From Whitmania pigra (taxonomy: Eukaryota; Annelida; Clitellata; Hirudinida; Haemopidae), in the NCBI GenBank assembly GCA_021613335.1, contig JAJTWR010000260.1, positions 814,001-878,000 on the forward strand: a stretch of 64,000 nt of DNA, read 5' to 3'. A program made the position numbers and the translations under genes. Below are positions 49,485 to 60,640 of the stretch, piece after piece (position 1 is the stretch's first letter; each line of letters begins with the position of its first letter). The notes under the pieces were generated by a model. That model saw nothing but the letters and a program-made list of their open reading frames with translations. It was not told where the DNA came from and ran no database searches.

Positions 49485-49842
49485 CAGAGGTCTCCAAAGT
49501 TTTTTTAGCCTAGGGCCACATCGCTGGCTTCTGAAGTCTCGGTGGGCCAAACGTAAAAGAAATTAAATTTACCAAATTACGGTAAATTAATAAAAAGCTA
49601 TTTGGTGCGGAGCCATGTTGCAAATCCAATTTATCAAAAAGGCATGTCAGAGTTCAATGGTATTAAAGTTATTATAAGCTATGTAGTATGGGCACATATT
49701 ACTCATCAGATTTCGGCCCCGCCTTGCTCAGGCTTCCGTAGTTTTAATTTTTTCCCATATATGTTATTTCTTCTAGAGCGCTTCGCGGTTCGGATTAGTA
49801 ACCTCAGAGGACAGGGTCCGGCTCTTGGAGACCCTGGCCTAT
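49485..49842. mobile_element. Degenerate hAT-like MITE (CAGAGGTCTCCAA ends)
   Basis: Left end CAGAGGTCTCCAAAG; right end read in reverse CAGGGTCTCCAAGAG. The interior has a GGGCCACAT...GGTGGGCCAAA segment typical of hAT-derived repeats. No matching 8-bp flank was found, so the copy is old or the ends are slightly off. The short frame at 49602-49865 is not a gene. Confidence 0.55.
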
Positions 49843-50014
49843 TTTATAGCAACTTAAATATATAGCTATATAATATATCTATATTATAGCTTTAAAGCAA
49901 ATTTCCTCTACAATCCAGAACGGAAATTGAATTATAATATAAGTTGCTTATTAAACAAAATAGAATCATCAGTGATGCAAGCTTCTGGTCGAGTTTGTTG
50001 ATGGAATGAATATA

Positions 50015-50772
50015 CAGTAGAACCCACTTATCTCGACCTCGGTTAACTCGCCAACCCTATTAAATCAACATTTTTGAAGTGGAACTGCCAAATTTTCTCT
50101 TTGTCTTATCATTTTCTCATCGGTTATGTCGATACTTTTATGTCGCCGAACCCTAACATTTCGAGCATAATAGAGGGCCGAATTCGCCACTAAGCATCAG
50201 TTATCTCGATGCCCGTGACTAATCGTCATCTATGAACCTGAACCGCCAAATTCCCAGTTTGTCGTAGCATTCTCTCATCGGTTATGTCGATTCATTTATG
50301 TCGCTAAAACCAAATCACCCTTACTAATTTTGTCTGATGGGTAGCACGCTGTAGCTATTCTGTTTTGTTTCTGTTCTATTTTTTCGTTCTAAAAATATCT
50401 GGAGATGTGAATGGAAAAGTGGACATTTATTCAATAAAGAAAAATAGAGGAAAAAATAATTATAAAGATTTGTATCGAGAATCGGCGGTGGTTCTTATGG
50501 CGATTTGGTAAATCTCTGGTGTTAGTTTTTTCACACATGCCTTTTACTGTTAGCAAACATGTATATACATATTGCTTTTATCATTATCAAATATCAATTG
50601 CTGTTGTGTAAAAGAACCTAAAACAAGTGCATGTGCAATCTCACTTATTAACGCACATTATGTACATAAAGAAATTGCAAGCATATGTTAATATACAGTC
50701 TCCATATTGATTTTCGGTTATCTCGACGCTTTTGGCAAATCCCTAGGCCGGTGACATAACCGGGTTCGACTG
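50015..50772. mobile_element. Tc1/mariner or pogo-type MITE, TA-flanked
   Basis: 758 bp between TA dinucleotides (50013-50014 and 50773-50774). The left end CAGTAGAACCCACTTATCTC and the right end read in reverse (CAGTCGAACCCGGTTATGTC) are inverted repeats. The left half is internally duplicated: CTCATCGGTTATGTCGAT is at about 50127-50144 and again at about 50274-50291, each followed by TTTATGTCG. No transposase is encoded. Confidence 0.75.
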
Positions 50773-50946
50773 TACAAACACAGAGTGTTGCAACTATTTC
50801 TCAACAGCCTCTAATTATTCAATAAATAATTTAATATAAGCATTTACTTAAAAAATATTGGTTAAATGATAACTTGATTAAATTTTAATCAATGCCATTG
50901 TCACATGCTTTATATTATGTGTACATAATGTTTATAATCTGTAACG

Positions 50947-53900
50947 ATGGCTGGGTCTTCCGAAGCTAAATTGAGAGAAGCGCGAGATCATTTAAAAGAA
51001 GCTGAAAAATGGTGAGAACTGCTTTTAAGCTCAATTGCTAAATTGTCCAAAACATTGAACTATCATTTCTGGTTCATAAGTGAGAGGGTATTAGCAAGAG
51101 TTTCTTGTGCAAAGTTTAGGTCTGCTCTTTTATTTGGTGAAAAAAATAAAGTTTGCGGGCTTGAGTTTTTTCAAAATCTGGATTGAATGGTTCAAAATGG
51201 AGTTATCAGATTTTGATGTTGAATGGTTAATTTTATATAATTTGTAAGAACGGCTATTTTTATATTTTAAAATCACTTGGCTGATGAATTTAAAGGCAAA
51301 ATGAACATGCATATTTAAAATTGTAATGTTTTTGCTTACAGGCATTTAACTTTTATTGCAATTGAGGCAGTTGCCCATTTATAGTGTTCTTCCAGTGATT
51401 AGTGATTAAACTCTGATTTAAATTCAAGTGAATTTGTTCGACAGCATGAAAACTGGAATCTTCAAGTGGAAGCCAGATTTTGAGGGTGCTGCTCTGGAAT
51501 TAGGAAAAGCTGGTTAGCTATTAAATATATCCTTTTTGTAAAACTAATAATTGTTTCTTTTATTTGGAGTTTATATATTTTAATCTTGCTTATGATTAAT
51601 ATAACATTAGCGTTAATTGCTGTTGTGCCTACCACAAGTCAGAATCATTATGTCAAAATTATGATTTGAGATTAACTTTATTAAAGAAAGTGTAATTGAA
51701 TTTTACAGCGATCTCATTTAAAAATGCTAAGTCATTGAGTGATGCAGCTGATTGCTACTTGAGACTTTCAGAAGTTGAACAGCAGCATGGATCATATCCT
51801 TTCACAGTCATCAATCAGATTAAAATATTCTGTATTCATGTCGTTTTCCTTAACAAAGTTCACAATTTTTCAGGCTGCAAAGTAAGGAAATGCAATAATA
51901 GGATCTCATATTGTGACTAATTACTTTAATGACATGTTGACATCTTAAGAGCTCTTGAGGCTTCAGCAATGCTTCAAAAGGAACTCGGAGAATGGTCGAA
52001 AGCTGCTGATTTGATCGACAGAGCATCAACTCTGTACATGGAACATGGGACTGGTGACACAGCAATCATCACGCTGAGCAGAGGGGCCAAGTGAGACCAT
52101 AGTTTATTAGTAAGAAATGTGTTGAGCAGAAGAGCTTGTATTAGTTCATTCGGCTCCTAGACTACAGAACTAAAGAGACGATATAACGAATTAGATTATA
52201 ATTTAAAAATTCGTTATAAGATCTGATTCGTTATTTCGTCTACCACAATATTTAAATAATTTGTACATGACAAATACAAATTTGAACCGACGAATAAAAG
52301 ATAATATATTTAATTTGTTCGCCAGAGTTTTAGAATTTGTGCTTCGTTCAACAGTCTTGTAAAATCGGTGGGGCTACATATTTGTAAGATTGATTGATTG
52401 ATTGACTAGTTAGCTGGTTTTGTTGGCTAGTCATAGACGTCATTTGGAGGGGGCAACGGCTTTAGACCAGATGGTTTTGCTAGGGTCTGCTCCCCCTGAA
52501 TGTTGTCCAGAAGCCCCCCTTTTGGAAAATGCTGAAATGGCGTCCTAGATTGATTCATTCACTCACTCACTATTTCATGGTTCGTACAGGTCCTAAAAAG
52601 TCCTAAATTTTCTAAATTTGGTTTTTTAGTACTAAAAAGTCTTAAAAAAGTGAAGAAGGTCCTAAAAAATAAAAAAAAGTCCTAAAAAATGATAAAGGTT
52701 AAAAAAAATAATTTTATGAAAATCATTTTATTAGTTAAACTGTACTGAATGCGCCCATTAAAGCATAACAATAACAATGATAATGAGCTAAAATATGTTT
52801 GTGCTTAAATTGCTATTACTAAAAAAAAACTAAAACTATTTAAGGCAACGTTCCTTTACGTGTGTTGAAAGCGCCAAACAGCTTGCTTCGTTAAAATTGA
52901 ACTTATTATTTTTCTATTAACATAATTTATTTCAGAATGATTGAATCAACTCTTCCAGAAAATGCAATCAAATTGTATGCAAAGGCATGTCACATGGCAG
53001 ATGTGAGATTATCCTAATTTTGTTTCCAATTACAAAAAAAAGAGCGGTTGTAAACAGCCAAATAAAGTCTATTGATTGTAAATAACTTAAGTGGGCTACT
53101 AACATCATATTCTCGACTTGTTTGATCTACAAATCAATAATTAATAATTTTTAATGTTCATTTGTAAGTGTATGTTTAAATTACTTGAGCTCAGGTTCAA
53201 GACAGGCCAAAAGATAGTGCAGACAACATAGGAAAGGCTGGCAGAATTCTTTTAAAGTTGAAGAAGTTGGACGAGGCTGTGGAATACATAACCAAAGAAC
53301 TGGACTTTTTATCGAAGACGGAGCATGCGGGGACGTTGTACAAACTCGTAATGGGTCTCGTGCTCATTCATCTTCACCGAGAAGATTATGTGGCTGCAAA
53401 TCAAGCACTTTCAAGGGCTGCTGGGTATTTTTTGAATTCTTTAAATAATTTTATCTTTTATAAGTCTTATAGTATCTTATAATAATAATAAATGTGTAGG
53501 GTGGCTGGAATTGGTTTAAAAAAAGCTTCACGTGTTGTTCTTAGATAAGGAGGAGATAAATTAATAATTGGAGATTATATAAAAGAAACATCTTACTTTA
53601 AAAGAATATACCAGGTGTCCATAAAAAATCTGGCATCATTTCATTATCTTATGAGGTTATTATTATTTATTCTGTGTTAAAACAATAATACGAGTCTTTA
53701 TTTCATTATTAATGTATAATACTCTATTTCTTCACCAAATATTCATTTTTATATGGACATCTCGAATGATGTCAGATTTTTAGGGACACCCTTTATTTAC
53801 TTTGCGATGCATCACATTCGATGATCCTCTCTTTTCTGTTTAAAGAGCTTATCCAGGCTTCTATGAGAGTGAGGAGGCTGGTCAAATAAGCCAACTTCTC

Positions 53901-54495
53901 AAGGCCTATGATGAAGGAGACCAGGATAAAGCTCTCCAGATTGCAAGGGGACCACTCTTTGCCTTCATGGAAAATGAGGTAAAAGGATATTATTGTACAG
54001 CCTTACAAATAAATCATTTTGATGTTGAATTTAAATTACATTATATTAACTTAATAACAAATGTTTAGGATAAATATTACACACAAACATAATTAGGATT
54101 CCAACAACTTGTAAATAATTGTGAGGAATGTGCTTGACAATCATATTCAGATGGTTGTTGATATGATGGTTACTTGCAACAGTGCAACTCAGCCTGTGCT
54201 GTTAGGTCTGCCATTGAGAAGTGACGGTGTACAATTTTAATAATATTCAGCTTACATTTCAAAAGTTATATTATTATAACTTAAATGTATTAATGTAAAC
54301 TAAAGAAGTTATATTATTATATTGATATTTTAATTTTTTAGTTATTAATTTAAATGCAATGTGTTGTAATATTCTAATTTTGCTGAAAAATAATCGACTT
54401 TCTTTTGATTGCAGTTTACAAAGCTAGCTCGAGACCTGAAGGTTCCAGGTTCAGGAGAGCCAGGAGGTGATGATAATGATGAAGGGCTCCTGTAA
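50947..54495 (+). CDS. NAPG: Gamma-SNAP (SNARE disassembly adaptor)
   Basis: Nine exons, 50947-51011, 51445-51512, 51709-51794, 51864-51881, 51950-52090, 52936-53001, 53195-53424, 53846-53978 and 54415-54495, sum to 888 nt: 295 residues plus stop, all in phase. Signature stretches: MKTGIFKWKPDFEGAALELG, AISFKNAKSLSDAADCYL, AADLIDRASTLYMEHGTGD, LVLIHLHREDYVAANQALS, YPGFYESEEAGQISQLLKAY and an acidic C terminus. This is the TPR-like helical solenoid of SNAPs, with the gamma-type C terminus (FTKLARDLKVPG) rather than the alpha/beta end. The protein recruits NSF to SNARE complexes at membranes. Intron 3 is an AT-AC intron and exon 4 is only 18 nt; without that reading the frame is lost. Confidence 0.96.
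51795..51863 (+). other. U12-type AT-AC intron in gamma-SNAP
   Basis: The 69-bp intron starts ATATCCTTTC, the minor-spliceosome 5' site, has the branch site TTCCTTAAC at 51846-51854 and ends AAAGTTCAC, about 10 nt after the branch A. Splicing AT to AC restores the conserved SIFQAAKALEAS reading frame. The nearby AG acceptor (ending 51873) would shift the frame. Confidence 0.92.
52091..52935 (+). other. Intron 5 of gamma-SNAP, with MITE fragments
   Basis: Holds a short element at 52433-52547, whose ends TAGACGTCATTTGGAGG and (read in reverse) TAGGACGCCATTTCAGC are inverted repeats; it belongs to the CAGGG-type family also seen at 8236-8428. At 52588-52700 a run of AGTCCTAAAAA-type repeats follows. 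No coding sequence seen. Confidence 0.6.
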
Positions 54496-55320
54496 TTTTT
54501 TTTTGCCGATGTACATTAATTATGACGTTGTACATTGAAGGATCAACTAGGAACTGTGTTATTTTGTCATTTCATCTTGAATCTCTTTAGAGCAGATTCA
54601 CATTTATGTCATTTTGAATGTATTTGTGTGTTTTGTTCTGCTAAGAATGAGAGGACTGGTTCTGTTGTGTTTGAGGATATGTTTATATCAAATATAATAT
54701 TATTTATATCAAGTTGCATTCTTTAGACATGCCCTATCCATTTCTTCTCAGTTGCTTGAATAGTGGAGTAAAATGCTAGTTGCTAACCTTGCCAATCAGC
54801 AATGTTATTCCATGTTATTATTGATCAAAAGAATTGTGATCTTTTAGTTTTAAGTAATGATTATATTCCTTCATTGTTCAAAATAAAATATAAATGGAAA
54901 GTTTTGTTTTATGCATCCAAAAAATGTTTGGAAATAACTGCAAATTCTATAAGACTAGAAAAAAGGGGGTTAATTGTTTTTGGGTCTCAAGGAATTTTTA
55001 GATGGTTATTCAGAGTTTGTAAGCTTGGAGTTCTACTGATGAACAAACATCTTGATAGCGTAAGCTATAATAAACAAATATTTGTGGATATTTTACATTC
55101 TATTATTTATTTTCTGTCGTTAGTATAGCAAAAATGTGGGCCTTGAATATAACCTTTCTGCAGTTATCTTTAATGATCATATTTTGATTTGGAAAAAATT
55201 GCAACATGAATCTCGGATCTCTTCCTGTGAGTTTGCATTGATCCTACAATATAAATGAAGTCACAATCCTATTCCTTGCGAATGAATGCAATTGTTTTAT
55301 AAAAGTACAAATGCATCACA
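54496..55320 (+). other. Probable 3' UTR of gamma-SNAP and intergenic sequence
   Basis: No coding signature. Open frames at 54535-54726 and 54802-55128 are T-rich and have no domains. The gypsy relic begins to the right. Confidence 0.45.
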
Positions 55321-55324
55321 AAGA

Positions 55325-56345
55325 AATAATTTATTTACAGGTGTCTGTTGTGGTGATGAGCACTGTAGTGTAAATGGATATACAAAGACGAGTTCTGCTT
55401 GTTGAACATGCTGGTCAAAGGAGCGAGCATGTTGGCGCAGTGTGGGATGAACCTCCTGTAGAAGTTCACCAGACCCACGAACCATCGGAGTTGTGTAAGC
55501 GTCTCCGGTTGCTTGCACTCTGTGACGGCCTTGACATTGTCCTATAGTGGTTGTATGCCGTCTGAACTCGCAGAGTGTCCCAGGAATGTTGTAGACGTGA
55601 CCGCAAATTCACACTTAACCATGTTCACCGTGAGATGAAAATCGGCGAACCTCTTCAACACTTGCTCCAGATGTCCGAGGTGCTCCTCCATTGACGAACT
55701 GGCAATTAGAACTTGTCCAAAAGCCCGGTGATGAGGTTGTTCGTTGCTCGCGCCAGGTGGATGTGGGTTGGAGGTGCTGCGCTGATGGATCCAACGACCG
55801 ATAAAGTTGTCTGGTTGTCGATGAGCCTCTTGTTGAACATGTCGACGTTCAAGTTGAAATGACCCAGGAAATCTGCTCCAATGATTGGCGACTGCACATC
55901 GGCGACAACGAAGATCCACTGGAAATTGCGCCTCAAACCCAAATCTAATGACAGGGAATTTTGACCGTATGTCCTAATCGTCGTGCCATTGGCAGCATGC
56001 AGCATGAAGGGTGATGTTTTGAGCGAGTGCTGGGGAGGCGGAGGGAGGACGTTGACCTCCGACTCGGTGTCGACAAGAAACTTCAGGCCGTTGGAAACGT
56101 CATCGATGAGGAACAGGCGACTTCCATGATGTTGGCCAGAGGCAGCCGTTTCAGCTACTGCCCGGCCCTGGAGTTTGATGACTGGAAGGAGCAGGGCTGT
56201 TGGCAGCGTTGGGCCTTCTCCCGGTATGTGGCGTGGTACCAGCACATGCCCGGTGTGTTGCTATGCCTTGCTTGGGATCTGTTCCTGCTGCGGGGTCGTG
56301 TGCGTCGCCTAGGCTCCTCTCTAGTGGTCTCCAGCCTGGCCAGCC
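55325..56345 (-). pseudogene. Ty3/gypsy relic: aspartic protease and RT fragments
   Basis: On the minus strand, 56245 to 55706 reads a retropepsin-like domain: FLIDDVSNGLKFLVDTESEV, where the usual active-site DTG/DTA is DTE, and SPIIGADFLGHFNL. After a deletion, 55720 to 55560 gives the end of RT (QVLIASSSMEEHLGHLEQVL, TFLGHSASSDGIQPL), and 55520 to 55330 gives the thumb region in another frame. Gag, RT core, RNase H and integrase are missing. It is an old fragment of a different lineage from the element at 27300-30802. Confidence 0.8.
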
Positions 56346-56407
56346 TTAAGTGATGGTTTCTTTATCCATGAAATCTCTTACAGGAAAACATATAAAAGTT
56401 GAAAATT

Positions 56408-57514
56408 ATGGGTCATAAAACTAAAGGTTTTTATATTCCAGATCCAAATGTTTTGATAAAGGTGATTATTATAATTATTAATCATTACAGTTACTTATTA
56501 TAATTAGTCATTTTGTTGAAATTTTCTTTAGTTTATTCATTACTTTGTATGGTACAGGCTACAGAGGAAGCAAGGTGTATGATTGATATGGCTAAAGATG
56601 TTTACTTTCCCAAACCTGTGTGTTTGATAGAGGTAATTATTATATTAATTAATTAATTAATTGTTAGTTGTTTATTATTGTCATCAACCAATTTTTTTAA
56701 TAATTGCTTCATTCATTATTTGTTCATCGAAGGCAACAAAAGAAGCATGGAACATGATTGCAGTGGATAAAGCTGAAAAGTTTTACAGAAGGAAAATGGA
56801 CAATGTGCGATTAATGCTAATCATGATATAGTATATAATAATTTATGAATATAACAAGTTCATCAAATCAACTGATCAAAGTAATATCTCGTTTCATTGA
56901 TTTTTGATTGATGACATGAAATCACTCAATGCTCAACTCAAAAAGTTCTTCATGTGGTACAATGCCATCACATCACAATAAGATGCTTGTTGATTCTAAA
57001 GATTGGATTTGTAAATGTAAACATGTTTTCTTAGCAAACGTTTAAAGGGGATTGGAGAGGTAACCCATATTGAGGATATGCTGAAAGACAGGCTCCTGGA
57101 ATTATATAATGGCTATTTGAAGGTGTTTGAAGTATGTTGGTTTCATTCAAGTTTTGTTTTCTTACATGTCATGTTGCTCTGGTCTTGTTTAAGGTTGTAA
57201 GTTTTTATTTATTATTGAAACATTATTTATTAGTACCAATCTGCTCCTTCAAGTCACTACATACTATTGTGGATTACATAATTTATATAGTTAATTTACT
57301 CCAAGCTCTAAACATTAGTGACAAGTGCATCATAAACAATGACTGATAAACTTCTGTTCCTTGTTTTGAAATTTTCAGCTTTAACTTATTGTTGTTTGTA
57401 ACGCTTCTTATGTTTATTTCACAGCATTGTGAGGCAGACTTGGAGTCTTTCCCATTAACAAAAGAAAACATGAATGGCAAGTCAGCTGTCTCTGAAAGCA
57501 AGAAGGGCAAATAA
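56408..57514 (+). CDS. Unrecognised 124-residue protein, five phase-0 exons, duplicated motif
   Basis: Five exons, 56408-56461, 56558-56632, 56733-56804, 57048-57131 and 57425-57514, are each a multiple of three (54, 75, 72, 84, 90), with phase-0 introns and GT-AG sites; the donor after exon 3 (AAT|GTGCGA) is weak. The protein starts MGHKTKGFYIPDPNVLIK and ends in a Lys-rich tail (SAVSESKKGK). A motif occurs twice: Y-[IF]-P-x-P-x-x-LI-x-ATxEAxxMI, with a phase-0 intron inside each copy between LI-x and AT. There is no signal peptide, membrane helix or known domain. Function unknown; I considered a small ciliary or cytoskeletal protein but have no evidence for it. Confidence 0.55.
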
Positions 57515-58560
57515 AAAGATTTGATCCTGATCTTGATGTCTTGATTATGATTACACTATTAACGCCAATTTCCGGGACTGTCATAAGGTTTGCCGCACCT
57601 CTGCATTGGCTAACAACTTTCAAAGTTCCGGAAGGCTCTCGAATATTTATTTTCATGACACTACAAAGGTCTAATTTTAGTCCTAGACTTTCATCTTATT
57701 ATCTGCCTGTATACATACGAGTGTGTTATTTTGTAAGCCAGGTCAACAGGTTCTGTCAAGGTTTACTGCTTTTCTTTCAAAACTCAGCCCATCCAGAAAT
57801 TACCTCTCTATGCAGAGGACTGCCAAGTCTGTAAACCTTGCCTGGCTTGTTGCTGGTGGAATGTAGTTTTTATGAGCTTGAGTTTTACTTATGGTGGGCA
57901 ACTAATAGCTTTGTTAAGGAAGATGCACAGCAAGGTCACAATATTGTGTACCCAAGTTGGTATCTGTTTGAAGTTCAAAGGGTCCATTTTATTGTTTCAT
58001 GAAACTCAAAAAAATACTCTGGTTCTTTTGAGATGCATTAAGAAGTTCTATTGAAAATTAAGCAAAAATACTGGCCTTGATTGATAAATTTCTTTCTCAC
58101 CTGCTCTGCCAAAATGCCCACAAATTCATTATGAACTTCTGGAGACAAATAACAAGTGATTCTCAAAGCTCTAATGCACTTTGTGCATGTTGTCTCAGGA
58201 CCAACATGTGTCAGGACATGATCCACAGCTTGAGCCGTGTGTTTTTTCAACATTGCTTGCGAAGCAAAGTATTGTGAACAAACTTTGCAAATTCAAGCAG
58301 ACTGCTATGCAAAGATGGACAATATAGGTCATATGGCTGCAATTTGAAAGTGCTTGTTGATCGAGGCAAAATGCCATCAAAGTTGTGAGTTTGTTCCATA
58401 AACAATGAGGAAGATTTATGGATCTGCTCTTTCTGAATCTTTGATTCCATCAGTTGTTTGGAATCATTTGATTTTCTCTAGTTTGTCAAGACTTAACTTT
58501 TACCTACTAGCATGGGCAACGGTTTTACCTGTAAATTATTGAAATACAGCGGTCAAGCGG
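57515..58560. other. Intergenic with repeat fragments
   Basis: A fragment at about 57808-57860 (gcagaggactgccaagtctg) repeats one near 4665-4720. On the minus strand about 58300 to 58100 a stop-interrupted frame contains a C2H2-like pattern (CKVCSQYFASQAMLKKH, then VDHVLTHV) and is probably part of an old mobile element. No intact gene seen. Confidence 0.4.
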
Positions 58561-60640
58561 CTGGATTTTGTTGTGTGGGTGGAAAAGTAAAAAAAACACA
58601 ATTGTTCCACCACTAGATTTATTATGCCCATTAGTTTTGGGTGCGGAATTTCCTTCCAGATCTGAGCACTGACAAGACTTCGCAGATCCTGCTGTCTGCG
58701 GAGTTGTTGAGCATCCACTGCATTCTAATTTTGGAGACTTTGTTCTCTTCCAAGATGGACCTTAGTAGCAGTTGCAGGCTCGTGTTCCCACTGTAGAGGG
58801 CTACGGATGATAGCACTGGAGGCTGGCCTAGCCATTTTCTGGTGTATTGGTTAACGTTTCTCTCTAGTTTCTCGACCACTAACAAACCAATCTCATATGT
58901 GGCTAACGGCCGGAGCAGTCTTGAAAGGAACAAGAACTGAAGCAACCACACTTTGAACAGTCCTTGCAGCGGTGCCGTCCTTGATGGTTTGTTGGAGCAG
59001 TGGTTCTCAACCCCCGGTCCGTGAATCATATGGTACCGGGCCTCCCAAGGAACAATAAATTATTTCCATTTTATTAAAAAAATTAAAATAGTTTGTAGGG
59101 CTTGAGAACAACCGCTGCCATCTCTTTCTTAGCGTGTTCGGTAAAATTATTGAGTCTGATTTTGTAACATTTTAAGAATAACGATCAACTTACCAAAAAA
59201 AATGATACACCTTTTAATTAAATTAAATTTTTAATTTAAAATAATTTTTAATTAATCTAATTAAGTGATTATAGTGAAGTAATTTCATTATTTTCATTAT
59301 TATCTTTTTTCCTTTTCATTGTGGGACACTGAACTTCGCCCCATAACTTCACCAGGCTCCAATCGTGCAGGAAATTATATAATTAATTTTTGTAATTTTG
59401 TAATTATTACGCACTATTCAACTCCACTCCACCCCCCCCCCCCCCCCCCCAATTATCAGGCATTGACCGGTCAGCGGCGAAAAAAAGGTTGAGAACCACT
59501 GTGTTGGAGTATGGCGCCCTTCATGCTCTTGTCGGTGAGAGATTTGTCGAAAACCCTTTCAAGGTTTCTCACCATTTCTTCGGACACTAGAAATTCGCTG
59601 CTCCACCACATCAAAGAACACGTCCTCGCGAATTTTCCCCCTGGCTAGTGTGAGAATTCTGGATTTCTCAGGCTTGAAAGCCATTCGACACCACCCTAGA
59701 AGGTTATTCAATTTGTCCAGGATATTTTGGACAACATTGTTCATGATCAGTGTAGTGTCCATGAATGTCCAAGTATCCATGAATGTCTTTATTGGAGGCA
59801 TGTACACACCTTCACCAATGTGCGCCTCTGGAAGTGGCGCCAGTATGAATAAGAAAGAAGAAATCGTGCACCCCATAGCTATTCCAACCTCTAGAGACAC
59901 CCACCTTGTAGTATACGTCTTGGTGGACAACCTCATCATGAACCCGTTAAAAAATTCCTGAAAGATGTGAACAACGGACTGAGGCACGTGATGGGCCTCC
60001 AATGTTCTCCATAGGAGCTGGTGTAGTACCGATCCGTATGCGTTCGCTAGGTAAAGCCACACGACGTACAAACTCAGCTGGTTCCTCTTGGGTCTCTGGA
60101 TTGCTTCCCAGATCATCGAAGTATGCTCGATACAACCGGCAGAGGCACCGCACGGATGTCAGCCCTTTCCTTTTAGAGACGTTTTGAGTAAGTGTTTCTC
60201 CAACTTGTCTTGCTCTACAGACAGTTTTCTCAATTTCGGAGGGTCTAGTAGCGATCTCCCGTATCTGTAATGATCGCTAAAAAAGCTTCTCATAGCTCTC
60301 CTCCTTTCGTACTTTCTCTGTCTCCCTCTTTTTCACTCGTTTCTTCTCGTCCTCCCATAGGACGGAGAGTCCTTCTCTCTCGTCTTCTTTAGCCACTTTC
60401 CACCAACGGCGAAGCGCTTTCTTTTTGGATAATTTGAGGCGTCCGAGTTCGCGCTGTCGCCTTTATTTCCTGGGGTCGTCTGACAGGCACGACCCCAAAT
60501 TTCTCAATGCGCTTGTTGTAGATGAAGTCACTGAAGGATTTCACCGATCTATCATTCAGGTTTTTCTTAAGTCCTTAAGTTCATCATCCAGTCTTTCTTG
60601 TCGTTAACTCGAGGGAGCCTTATCCTGCCTCTTGGGATCT
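58560..60640 (-). pseudogene. Non-LTR reverse transcriptase relic split by a hAT MITE
   Basis: Minus strand. An N-terminal basic region (about 60640-60150) leads into RT blocks SLYVVWLYLANAYGSVLHQ (motif A, the second catalytic Asp region altered), LEVGIAMGCTISSFLFIL (motif B) and a damaged motif C region. Next come LDKLNNLLGWCRMAFKPEKS and, beyond the insertion, VSSVALYSGN-type C-terminal sequence to about 58631. It has several frameshifts, a duplicated TFMDT stretch and stops. Removing the 504-bp MITE and one target copy restores continuity at 59510/58989. The RT type (AMGCTIS in place of GVPQGS) is common in molluscs, cnidarians and fish. Confidence 0.82.
58998..59501. mobile_element. hAT-type MITE with perfect 8-bp target duplication TGTTGGAG
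   Basis: 504 bp. Ends CAGTGGTTCTCAACC and GGTTGAGAACCACTG are perfect 15-bp inverted repeats, flanked by TGTTGGAG at 58990-58997 and 59502-59509. CAGTGGTTCTCAACC is a widespread hAT terminus. The inside is AT-rich with a run of about 20 C near 59430-59450; no coding sequence. Confidence 0.96.

Noticed and set aside
49602..49865. 87-residue plus-strand frame
   Set aside because: It lies inside a degenerate hAT-like MITE and has no protein signature.
51864..51873. AG acceptor (TTTTTCAG) for the gamma-SNAP intron 3
   Set aside because: It shifts the frame and loses the conserved SIFQAAKALEAS sequence; the AC acceptor fits both the U12 branch distance and the frame.
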